Both the position numbers and the translations under genes were made by a program. Positions 53,392-63,600 of a stretch of DNA of 64,000 nt are shown in pieces. Where the stretch lies: contig NZ_CANLXV010000001.1 in the NCBI RefSeq assembly GCF_947495205.1, positions 402,827-466,826 on the forward strand. Reading direction: 5' to 3'. The notes below the pieces were generated by a model that saw only the letters and a program-made list of their open reading frames with translations, made no database searches and was not told where the DNA came from. The stretch is from an uncultured Polaribacter sp. (GTDB taxonomy: Bacteria; Bacteroidota; Bacteroidia; Flavobacteriales; Flavobacteriaceae). Each line of letters begins with the position of its first letter. Position 1 is the stretch's first letter.

Positions 53392-54261
53392 ATGAAAACA
53401 AAACCAACATTAGAAAAAATAACACCAAGTTTTGGTAGTTCTTTGTTAGTTAAACAGCACGTACAGTTTTTAAAGAAGAATAAGGCATTTTGGCATTTTC
53501 ATCCAGAAATAGAAATTGTATACGTTAATAAAGGGAAAGGAAAAAGGCATATAGGTAACCATATTGGTTATTTTAACAACAGTCAGTTGGTTTTAATTGG
53601 TTCTAACTTGCCACACATGGGTTTTGTAGATCGTTTAACAACTAATGGTTCAGAAACCTTAATACAATTTAAGCCAGATTTTTTAGGAGCAGATTTCTTT
53701 AGTATTCCAGAAATGCAGGCAATCAATCAATTATTTGAAAGAGCAAAAAAAGGCATTCGTTTTAATATAGAAATTAAAAAAAGAATTGGTGCAAAAATAG
53801 AAAATTTAGCGGGTTTAGAAGGTGCTGAAAGAATTATTGCGTTTTTAAACATACTAAAAGAATTGGCAGAAACAGACGATTATACCATTTTAAATGCAAA
53901 TGGTTTTGCTTTTGAAACCCAGCCACAAGACAACAAAAAAATAGATGTTATATTCAAACACATTAACGAGAATTTTACCAGAAGCATTCCTTTAGAAGAA
54001 GTAGCCGATTTGGTAAGTATGACAGTGCCTGCATTTTGTAGATTTTTCAAAAAAACCACGTCAAAAACATTTACAAAATTGGTAAATGAGTATCGTGTGG
54101 TGCATGCAACAAAATTATTATCAGAAAGCAATATGAGTATTGCAGACATTGCTTTTGAGTGTGGTTTTAATAATTTTTCTCATTTTAATAAATTGTTTAA
54201 AGAGTTTACAGGAAAATCAGCTTCTAAATACAGAAGCGAAATGTTGAACTTAATTCAATAG
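53392..54261 (+). CDS. AraC-family transcriptional regulator with N-terminal cupin
   Basis: 289 residues. An N-terminal cupin-type ligand domain (FWHFHPEIEIVYVNKGKGKRHI near 30, LIGSNLPHMGF near 64) and a C-terminal double HTH (about 185-285) with SIADIAFECGFNNFSHFNKLFKEFTGKSASKYR. The His pair HFHPE suggests sugar or metal binding as in AraC-type cupins. A TAATTTTG element lies at 53366-53373. It may control the divergent secreted paralogue; its own effector is unknown. Confidence 0.88.
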   Translation: MKTKPTLEKITPSFGSSLLVKQHVQFLKKNKAFWHFHPEIEIVYVNKGKGKRHIGNHIGYFNNSQLVLIGSNLPHMGFVDRLTTNGSETLIQFKPDFLGADFFSIPEMQAINQLFERAKKGIRFNIEIKKRIGAKIENLAGLEGAERIIAFLNILKELAETDDYTILNANGFAFETQPQDNKKIDVIFKHINENFTRSIPLEEVADLVSMTVPAFCRFFKKTTSKTFTKLVNEYRVVHATKLLSESNMSIADIAFECGFNNFSHFNKLFKEFTGKSASKYRSEMLNLIQ

Positions 54262-54372
54262 CACATTTTCTTCAAAAAGGGTAAAAAACCGACTCAAAAT
54301 TTAAAATACGCATTTTTATACAGGTTTAAGATTATTTTTTTAAACAAACATGCAATTGGGTTACTTAAAAAT

Positions 54373-54411
54373 AAAAAGGCTTTAAATATAGAATTTTAAA
54401 GCCTTTTTTTA
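54373..54411. terminator. bidirectional terminator
   Basis: AAAAAGGCTTTAAA / TTTAAAGCCTTTTT between convergent genes. Confidence 0.93.
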
Positions 54412-54451
54412 TTAGCAAAAACTATGTAATAAATTTATGTATAGTTAAAAC

Positions 54452-55111
54452 TTATTGCAGTCCATTCCATTCATTATAGAATTGTTCCAAATAAATTTCC
54501 ATAAACGCATGTCGTTTTTCAGCAATACGTTTTCCAGTAGCTGTATTCATATGTTCTTTTAAAAGCAGCAATTTCTCATAAAAATGATTTATGGTAGGAG
54601 CCGTAGAATTTTTATACGCCTCTTTCGTCATATTTAAGTTGGGTAAAATCTCAGGATCATACAACGCTCTATTTTTAAAACCACCATAATTAAAACATCG
54701 TGCAATACCTATTGCCCCAATAGCATCCAATCTATCTGCATCTTGCACTACTGCTAACTCTTTAGAATTAAAGGTTTTGGCAGTAGTATCAAACGTATTT
54801 TTAAAAGAAATGTGTTTCATAATATTTACAACATGTACACCCGTTTTTTTAGGTACATTTTGTGCAATTAAAAAATTTGTTGCTTTTTCCGGACCAATTT
54901 TTTCGTTACCGTTGTTAAATTTTGGGTCGGCAATATCATGCAAAAGCGCGGCTAAAGAAACCACAAAAACATCGGTTTTTTCATCTTTAGAAATTAAAAT
55001 AGCGTTTTTAAAAACGCGTTCTACGTGAAACCAATCATGCCCACCTTCTGCATTTTGCAACTCTTTTTTTACAAAGGCTATCGTATTTTTAATAACAATT
55101 TCTTTATTCAT
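54452..55111 (-). CDS. HD-domain phosphohydrolase (YedJ-like)
   Basis: 219 residues. HD superfamily: DWFHVERVFKNA near 25 (first His), the HD pair in LAALLHDIADPKF near 57, and a later Asp in VVQDADRLDAIGAIG near 125-135. Cytoplasmic metal-dependent phosphohydrolase of unknown substrate, with nucleotide-type substrates likely. It follows a small membrane-protein gene after 2 bases. Confidence 0.85.
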   Translation of the reverse strand: MNKEIVIKNTIAFVKKELQNAEGGHDWFHVERVFKNAILISKDEKTDVFVVSLAALLHDIADPKFNNGNEKIGPEKATNFLIAQNVPKKTGVHVVNIMKHISFKNTFDTTAKTFNSKELAVVQDADRLDAIGAIGIARCFNYGGFKNRALYDPEILPNLNMTKEAYKNSTAPTINHFYEKLLLLKEHMNTATGKRIAEKRHAFMEIYLEQFYNEWNGLQ

Positions 55112-55113
55112 AA

Positions 55114-55347
55114 TTATTTTCTAGAGGCCAATTCTTTTTGTATTTTTTTCAGTTCCATGTACATATAAATACTCATAGGAATAAAAAGTAAAGGTAACAA
55201 AGTGTTAAAAGAAAACCCTTCTATATAGGTTTGGTAAGCACTCACTAAAATTAATAAAAAAACCACAACAATCTTAAAAAAGAACATTTTTTGCTGTGTT
55301 TTTAATTTCTTTAAAAGTTCTTCTTTGGTATAATTGGTAAAAGCCAT
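55114..55347 (-). CDS. small two-helix membrane protein
   Basis: 77 residues: basic N-terminal helix (YTKEELLKKLKTQQKM), two membrane segments (FFFKIVVVFLLILVSAY and LLPLLFIPMSIYMYM) and a charged C-tail. Family not recognised. Two bases before the HD hydrolase gene, so co-transcribed with it. Confidence 0.75.
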   Translation of the reverse strand: MAFTNYTKEELLKKLKTQQKMFFFKIVVVFLLILVSAYQTYIEGFSFNTLLPLLFIPMSIYMYMELKKIQKELASRK

Positions 55348-55367
55348 AGGTGTTTTTTAGTAAAATT

Positions 55368-55403
55368 AAAAAAACCACACGATTTTTTTTTCATGTGGTT
55401 TTT
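55368..55403 (-). terminator. terminator of the bacilliredoxin gene
   Basis: Minus-strand AAAAACCACA / TGTGGTTTTT stem with an A/T-rich loop; stronger on the minus strand. Confidence 0.8.
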
Positions 55404-55438
55404 CAAAGTTCTCTTTCTTCAAAAAGCTTTAGAATAGC

Positions 55439-55849
55439 TTAACAATATTCGTCATAAGCCTGTGCCAAATTTTCTGCAATCATTTGTGCAGAGCGTCCTT
55501 CTATATGATGTCTTTCTAGCATGTGCACTAAATTACCATCTTTAAACAAAGCCATTGCTGGCGAAGACGGCGGAAAAGGAATCATAAATTCACGCGCTTT
55601 TTGTACAGATTCTTTCTCTACACCTGCAAAAACCGTAGTTAAATTGTCTGGTGTTTTAGCAGCGCCTAAAGAAGCAATTGCTCCTGGTCTTGCAGTACCT
55701 GCAGCACAACCACAAACAGAGTTTACAACCACTAAAGTTGTTCCTTTTTTTGCCATTGCCTTTTCTACATCTTCACCGGTATATAATGCTTCAAAACCAG
55801 CATCAATTAACTGGTCTCTCATTGGTTTTACTAATTCTTCTGGATACAT
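55439..55849 (-). CDS. bacilliredoxin BrxA/BrxB family protein (YphP/YqiW)
   Basis: 136 residues, thioredoxin-like fold. The signature CGC active site is in VVNSVCGCAAGTARPG (about residues 43-58). Family proteins remove bacillithiol, or act as disulfide reductases or isomerases, in Firmicutes and Bacteroidota. A Cys is also the last residue (YDEYC). Own promoter (TATCTTTG at 55870-55877). Confidence 0.92.
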   Translation of the reverse strand: MYPEELVKPMRDQLIDAGFEALYTGEDVEKAMAKKGTTLVVVNSVCGCAAGTARPGAIASLGAAKTPDNLTTVFAGVEKESVQKAREFMIPFPPSSPAMALFKDGNLVHMLERHHIEGRSAQMIAENLAQAYDEYC

Positions 55850-55869
55850 AATTATATAATTTTATGTAA

Positions 55870-55900
55870 CAAAGATAAGTATTTGTTTTGCAAAATTCAA
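55870..55900 (-). promoter_or_regulatory. promoter of the bacilliredoxin gene
   Basis: Minus-strand TTG at 55898-55900, 20-base spacer, TATCTTTG at 55870-55877, 20 bases before the start codon. Confidence 0.65.
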
Positions 55901-55978
55901 CCTTAATATAAACGCTGTTTTCAATAGAAATATCAACAAAATTTATAGGGAATTATTGTTGTTGATTTATAATAATTT

Positions 55979-56115
55979 GGGCATGCCCATTGCTATAAAA
56001 AAGTTTCGTTACACTGCACTTTTCTATAGCAATCGTCAGGCTTTTCGCACTCGCTTTATTTTCGTACCTCAAATAAGAGCTCAAACAAATGCTACAATCC
56101 TTCATGCAAGAGCAA
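55979..56115. repeat. dispersed repeat copy 2 with large hairpin
   Basis: Begins with the palindrome GGGCATGCCC (55979-55988). A 16-bp stem with one mismatch follows: ATTGCTATAAAAAAGT (55989-56004) with ACTTTTCTATAGCAAT (56018-56033). Then come ACTCGCTTT and AAGAGCTCAAACAA, shared with the copy at 18600-18680. A short reading frame here (55956-56189) is a by-product and not a gene. Confidence 0.75.
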
Positions 56116-56250
56116 ACTTTTGGCTACAAAACAGTTTTCAGCATTTTTTCAAAAAAAAGAAAAAAAAATCGAAATTATGTACAATCTAACCCCATAAAAA
56201 AATAATACTTTATAAGTAATTTGGTAAATTTACGGCAACAAAAATCAATT

Positions 56251-57009
56251 ATGGGCAAATTTACAAAATGGATAGGAGCAGGCTTGGGTTTTACGTTAGG
56301 TGGCCCAATTGGTGCAGCAATAGGTTTTGCAATAGGTAGTTTTGTAGACGGTTTTTCAGAAAAAGATCTGGTTTTAGAGCAAGGCGAATATCAACAAAAA
56401 ACAAGCAAAGAAAAACAAAGTGCACAAACACAATCTGGCGATTTTGAAATGAGTCTATTGGTTTTAGCCTCTATTGTAATAAAAGCAGACGGTAAAATAG
56501 ATCAAAAAGAATTAGATTTTGTACGTGCTCAATTTTTAAGAATGTATGGTAAAGAAAGAGCCAACAATGCCTTTAAATTATTTAAAGGTGTGGTTAAACA
56601 AAATATCTCTTCGCGTCAAGTTTGTATGCAAATAAGAGAACACATGTCTCATGCAGCGCGTTTGCAATTGCTGCATTTTTTATTTGGTATTGCAAAGGCA
56701 GACCAATTGGTGTCTCATAAAGAAGTAGAAGAAATTAGAAAAATTGCAGGGTATTTATATATAAATAATAGCGATTACAACTCTATAAAAGCCATGTTTT
56801 ATAATGAGGCTGAAAATGCGTACAAAATTCTAGAAATTACAAAAGCGGCTACAAATAACCAAATTAAGGCAGCTTACAGAAAAATGGTAAAAAAATACCA
56901 TCCAGACAGGGTGCAAAATTTAGGAGAAGCGCATATTAAAGGTGCCAAAGAAAAATTTCAAAGTGTACAAGAAGCTTATGAGAAAATTAAAAACGAACGT
57001 AACTTTTAG
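56251..57009 (+). CDS. TerB-DnaJ domain protein (DjlA-like)
   Basis: 252 residues from ATG 56251; the frame extends to 56221 without a better start. A Gly-rich N-terminal segment (WIGAGLGFTLGGPIGAAIGFAIGSFVDGF) may insert in the membrane. It is followed by a TerB-like helical domain (about 63-170, SIVIKADGKIDQKELDFVR) and a C-terminal J domain with HPD in MVKKYHPDRVQNLGE. It should recruit DnaK to the membrane, as DjlA does. Confidence 0.87.
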   Translation: MGKFTKWIGAGLGFTLGGPIGAAIGFAIGSFVDGFSEKDLVLEQGEYQQKTSKEKQSAQTQSGDFEMSLLVLASIVIKADGKIDQKELDFVRAQFLRMYGKERANNAFKLFKGVVKQNISSRQVCMQIREHMSHAARLQLLHFLFGIAKADQLVSHKEVEEIRKIAGYLYINNSDYNSIKAMFYNEAENAYKILEITKAATNNQIKAAYRKMVKKYHPDRVQNLGEAHIKGAKEKFQSVQEAYEKIKNERNF

Positions 57010-57620
57010 TTTTCTTCAAATAATTGTGCAACAATTGTAACGCAAACAAAAAAAATGTGTTGTTCGTTATAATTTAATTTAAACCTTCCATAATTTTCTA
57101 AAAATGGTAAAACTTACAAGCTTTTTATAAAAACTTACAAATTAGTAAACTTAGTTATTAACAATTATACTAGGTTAATTCTTCTTTAATTGGGGTGTCA
57201 AAGACATTGTCTATGCTAAAAAAAACCTAAGTAACTAATTTTCAGTTTAATAAAATTTAACTTTTTTTTTGGAATATGTTAAAAACTTTTCTAAATTTGT
57301 TAAAGAACTAAATTCCCCAATATGCTTCATTTAACAATTACCCATTTACCCTTTATTAAATTAAGACAACTTTACAATTTGTATGTGAAAGTTACAGTTT
57401 GTTTTGTGCAATAAATTAAAAAAAATAAAGAAAGTCAATTATTTCTAGTGACTTTTTTACAATTTAGGGTCTTTAACTTAATACAACATTAAATACAGCA
57501 CTTTAAAGTGCACACAATATATTTAAAATAATTTTTTAAATTTTTAGAACAACGTAGCGCTAACGGCTAATCTACAAATTTAGAAAATTAGAAGAAAACA
57601 ATAGTATAGTAAAATAATTG
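57010..57620. other. long leader region upstream of the giant surface protein
   Basis: 611 bases of very AT-rich DNA without a gene. A good promoter (57268-57299) lies inside, implying a 5' untranslated leader of about 320 bases. A short TAGCGCTA palindrome occurs at about 57555. No riboswitch was recognised. Confidence 0.6.
57268..57299 (+). promoter_or_regulatory. promoter of the giant surface protein gene
   Basis: TTTG at 57268-57271, 20-base spacer, TAAATTTG at 57292-57299: near-ideal Bacteroidota -33/-7. Confidence 0.7.
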
Positions 57621-60600
57621 ATGATTATGACAAAAATTACTTCAAACAAAACAAACCAACAAACCTTTAAAGGTTTCCTATTGTTCATGTTGTTTTTAAT
57701 TGCTATGACAACTGCAGGTTATGCACAGTGTGGAGACACCTCAGCAACTGGTGATTGTGATGGTGACGGTATTAATAATATCGATGATCTAGACGATGAC
57801 AATGATGGTATTCCAGATTCAGTAGAGGTAGCTCCTTGTGGTCTTGTCTTTGATAATGCTTCATTTACTTTGCCACCTCCTTTTACGAGGTCAGAAAATT
57901 GTAGCCAAGGTATTTGGTTTGATGCAGCTCCAGTTTATGCAATTGGTGGTGCAGATAATCCTTGCTTTCAGGTAGATGCAAATCAAAATACAATCACAGA
58001 TTTTACTACAGGTTTAGGTACGGGTGGTTCTATAATAGGTATTCAGGCAGGCCCTTCAGATAACGGTGCCGAAGATTTTTTGCAAGTAGTTAGTTTAACG
58101 CTTCCTGCTCAGCCAAATCAAGATTTTGAATTTAGTTTTGCTAACATGATTTGGGCTAGAACAGATTTTGCTGGTGACCCTAGCATAGTTGATAGCACTT
58201 TGGAAGGTCAAATTGAATTAAGAGTAAACGGTAGTCAATTTATAATATTAGATGGTGAGGCAGGTCTTGGTTTCGGTGCCTGGGAATTCGATAACTTTTT
58301 TGTGAATTCAGGTTCAGATAATTTTATAACTGTAGATGTTTTTGTTAAAAGAGGGCCAAATGTGGGTGGTAACGATTACTTATTGGATGACATAAGTTTG
58401 CAACCTCTATTTTGTGATTTCCCTGATGCCGATGGAATTTCAAATCAATTCGATTTAGATGCGGATAATGATGGGATTTATGATGTTGTAGAAGCAGGTG
58501 GTATAGATAGTAATAATGATGGTATAGCAGATGATGATGATAATAATGCTAACAATACAGCTACCAATGGTTTTCCTAGTTCTGCAACTTTAGCAGGTTT
58601 AGATCCTGTGGATACTGACAATGATGGGGCTTTAGATTATTTAGACACAGACTCTGATAATGATGGTTGTTCTGATGCAAATGAAGCTTATGAAAATCCT
58701 AACGCTGATGGTGGTGATGGCGGACAGTTTGGAATGGGAGATCCATTATTGCTTTCTGAAGCTGAAATAAATCAAGACGGTACAGTATTTGGTTCTGCAG
58801 CAACATATCCTGGTACTAATAATGCGGTAGTAACTGCTTCGCGCGCAAGTATTTCGAAAAATATAGCTGATGTTACAGCTCAGCAAGGAGATGCTGCAGC
58901 CTTAATAGTGGTGGTACAAGCAGATCAAACCACAACTTTTGATGCTAACGGTGATCCTGTGTATTCAGATGCTTTCAATGCTAATGAAGGTTTGGCGTAT
59001 CAATGGTTTAGAAACGGCGTTATAATAGATAACACAACAGACGGCGGTGTCTATTCTAATTTCAATACCTCTCGTCTAAGTATTTCAGATGTTACAGGAT
59101 TAGATGGGTTGAATTACTCGGTAGAAATTACCATGCCGGGTCTAAACTCGGGGGCAATGATTCCGGCTAATATCTGTATAGAGTTAACAGATTCAGGAAC
59201 ATTAAATGTAGTAGAGCGAGATTCAGATGGTGATGGCATAGTAGATAGTTTAGATCAGTGTCCTGGTTTCGATGATTCTTTAGATTTTGATAATGATGGT
59301 GTTGCAGATGGTTGTGATGATGATGATGATAATGATGGTATTACCGATACTCAAGAAAGATTTATATGTAGTTTAGATGTTTCACCAAATTTAGCGGTTG
59401 GAGCAACAACAGCTAATCAGCCAGTTATGGCTGGTGGTACTGCTACAATTAATAATGTTTACCCTTTTAGTGGGGTGTCGGTTAATATTACAGCAACTGC
59501 CGAAGATGATCCTTCTAATGATGCTTCTTTAAACAACCAACCTGCGCAAGTAGGCGGTTTTCAGGCAAATGATCCAAATGTATCTTCAGAAACGATACGT
59601 ATGCAGGGTTTTAGAACAGATTTTCTTGATGGAGAAGCGGCTATTTTTGAATACGCGTTTACCGATATTGTTGGGACTCCTCAGTTTACACTCCTAGGTG
59701 TTGATGGCGGAGATATAATTACCGTTACCTCTGCTGCGGCGCCAGGTACTAATGCGCCTGTACAATTTTTTAATTCCAGAAATAATGAGAATTTCAGTGA
59801 AAACTTTGACGGTGCGCCCACACCTACAGCTAATACAAACCTAGTACTATCAGAGGCTATAAACAACAATACGAGTTCGGCTTCTTATGTTTCGTATGCA
59901 GCGGGTTCAGCCGATTTAAGTATAAATTCAGTAGATGTTCGAATTAATGGTTTAGTTTCTGCTTTTACAATACGAGTTTCAAAGGTTAAACGTGATGGAA
60001 ATATATATAACTCGGGACTTTCAACGGTTATACTGTCTAATTTTAATTATTGTGTAACTCAGGATACCGATGGTGATACAGTGCCTGATTTTAGAGATCT
60101 AGATGCCGATAACGACGGTATTTATGACGTAGTAGAAGCTGGTGGTAAAGATACAAATAATGATGGTTTTGCCGACGGACTTACAGATACGGTAACAGGT
60201 ATTCCAAGTAGTGCAGGTGCAGGTTTAGCGCCTATTGATACTTTAGGTGATAATACCTTTGACTTTTTAAATGGCGATAGTGATGGCGATGGTTGTAGTG
60301 ATGCAAACGAGGCATATAACGATGCTAATGCCGATGGTGGCGACGGCTTACAATTTGGTACAGGAGAACCTGCACCAATAAATGCAAACGGTACCGTAAT
60401 TGCAGCATCCTACTCTACAGCTCAAAATCCACAAGTTTCAGGAGTTACAGACCCAACAGATGATTTAGGCTGTGAAATTGACAGCGATGGCGATGGCGTA
60501 TTAGACAGCGCAGATATTTGCCCAGGTGGAGATGATAGTGCAGATAATGATAATGATGGTGTCCCAGATTTTTGTGATCTAGATGATGACAATGATGGGA

Positions 60601-63600
60601 TACCAGATACTGCAGAAACATTATGTAGCGCTACAAGCGTAACAAGATTGGTGTTTATTATTGACGATTCTGGTTCAATAAGTGATGCAGAAAGAGCTAG
60701 CCTAACAATATCTTTGCAAAAACTTGCAGATGATTTAGAAGTTAGGGGTAATGTGGAAATTGCAGTAGTTCAATATGGTAGTCCCAATGTGCCACAGAGA
60801 TTTGGGAGTCATACTTTTGCAATTGTTTCAGGATACACTTCAAATCCAACAATAGCGATTTCTAATAATACAAATCTCAATTTTGATCACTTACCAGAAT
60901 CTATAGATCAAATGATTGACGATGGAATATTTGATGATGGAGGTCAGTTAGCTAATCCTTCGGGGTTTTTTATATTTACAGATGCGGAGCGTAGTTTTAC
61001 CATTGGTATTAATGCTGTTTCTGCTCTAGTTGATGAGGGAGGTGCTGATTCACCAGAAGCATTAAACGACTTTGGGGAGTATCAGCGTTTATCTAGTTTG
61101 TACAATGCTTCAATATCAGCATTTCAAGCTAATAGTATTGCTCAAGATTCAGATGGAATACAACAAGGAGGAGGTATCTATATTATAGATAACACATTTG
61201 ATATACCGGATGCTAGTATAGACGCATTAGGAGCTGCTATATTTAATAATTCAGCTTGTGATCTTAACGATAATGATTCAGATAACGATGGTATTCCTAA
61301 TCAATTTGATTTAGATGCAGATAACGATGGTATATACGATGTAGTAGAAGCAGGAGGTCAAGATGCAAATAATGATGGTTTAGCCGATGGACTTACAGAT
61401 ACGGTAACAGGTATTCCAAGTAGTGCAGGTGCAGGTTTAGCGCCTATTGATACTTTAGGTGATAATACCTTTGACTTTTTAAATGGCGATAGTGATGGCG
61501 ATGGTTGTAGTGATGCAAACGAGGCATATAACGATGCTAATGCAGATGGTGGTGATGGTTTACAGTTTGGTGCGGGAGAGCCTGGTGCTATCAATCCAAA
61601 TGGTACAGTAGTAGCAGCATCCTATTCTACAGCTCAAAACCCACAAGTTGCAGCTGTAACTGCAGTCGGGCCCAATGCAGATGGTGATTCCCTTGCAGAT
61701 ACTTGTGATGATGATGATGATAATGATGGGAATCCAGATAGTAACGAATTAGCTAACAATTCTGATCCAGGTGTATCAGGTGCAATGGATGATATGGAAA
61801 CTACGCCTTTAGACACGCCAGTTACAATCAATATATTAGACAATGACGATTTTTTACCAAATAATGATCCTAACAACTTAGGAAATACAATAATTACTCC
61901 AGTAAGTAACTCTGGTACGGGTACTGTAACTTTTGATCCAAATACAGGCGAAGCAACCTATACACCAGGTCCTGGAGAAGTTTTAGGTCCTATTACAATA
62001 GTATATCAAGTATGTAATGATGTTGACAATGACACAACATTTGATGCCAACAATATGCCAGCAACAAACACAGCAGACGATGTTTGTGAGCAAGCAACAT
62101 TAACTATTGAGTTAACAGATATTGACAGCGATGGCGATGGCGTACTAGACAGTGCAGATATTTGTCCAGGTGGTGATGATACTGCCGATAATGACGGCGA
62201 TGGTGTACCAAATATTTGTGATCTCGATGATGACAATGATGGTATTTTAGACACAGAAGAAGGGATTTGTACTAACAATTTTACAAAAATTAGACCTAGC
62301 GATTTTGGTTTTCCAATTATGTCTTCTGGCAATAATGGAACAGCAGATGTAAGTGCTAATTTTGGATATCCTCCTGGGAGTATTATTGTAACGGCTACCA
62401 ATGCTGTTGTTAATGATAATGGTACAGAGTTTATAGTAAGTAATGGAGGTATTGCAGATAAATCTACTTTTACATTTTCAGGTACAATTCCTGTCAGAAT
62501 AGAAGCACAACATGGCTCTGTATTACCAGGTAACTTAGGTGTTATAGACGGAATCATATCTGAAGATACGATATTATATGATTTTGATGATCCAAATAAT
62601 GTTTTTGATGATACAAATTATGATTTAATTCAACAGGGTAGTACTTATTTTGTTGAAAAGGTAATGTCTGATGGTCCTCTTAACAGATACCAAGTAGGAA
62701 GGTGGATTTCACAAGAGTACGCTAGGTCTGTTTCACTTTTCTCAACCTCTTCAAGTCCGGGTAATTTAATTATTTTAAGAGTATGTGCACCAATAGATAC
62801 AGATAGAGATGGAGTTCCAAATATTTTCGATTTAGACTCAGACAACGATGGTTGTCCAGACTCAATAGAATCAGGAGGTGCCGATGCAGATGGTGATGGT
62901 ATTTTAGGAGATACAGCAACAATGGTAGATGCAAACGGACAAGTTACCACAGGTAGTGGAGACATTTCAGATGGTTATAATGGAGCTAGCATTAATAATG
63001 CAGAAACAGTTGCTACAGAAGTAGTAATAGCTACTCCACCAGCAGACCAAACGGTGAATAGTGGTACAGATGCAACGTTTACGGTAGCCGTTACTGCTAC
63101 GAATACAACATCTTTTTCTGGTTTTGCACCAAGTACCACACCAGATTATAGTGCTAATTCAGGTAACGCAGATGGCAACATACAATATCAATGGTATTTA
63201 GGCGATTCTACAGATCCAACTAATGCAATAGCTAGTCAAACGACTAACACCTTAACACTTAACGGAGTAGACCTTTCTATGGATGGTAATGAATATTGTG
63301 TAGTAATTACACATCCAGACAATTTATGTTTTACAGAAACAAGATGCGCTACTTTAACTGTTGAAGAATCGGCTGATGTAGCGGTTAATAAAGTATTAAC
63401 AACAACAGGACCTTTCGCTATTGGAAGTGTTGTTACTTACGATATTACAGTAAGTAATGCTGGACCAAGCACAGCAACAAATGTGGTGGTTACAGATACT
63501 CCAACAAATTTAACAATTACTGGAGTTACAGGAGGAGGATGTTCATCATTCCCTTGTACAATACCAAGTATTGCTCCAGGATCTCCTGCAAGCGATGTGG

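Noticed and set aside
55956..56189. 77-codon reading frame
   Set aside because: Lies in a hairpin-forming dispersed repeat with a Lys-rich tail; no protein-like features.
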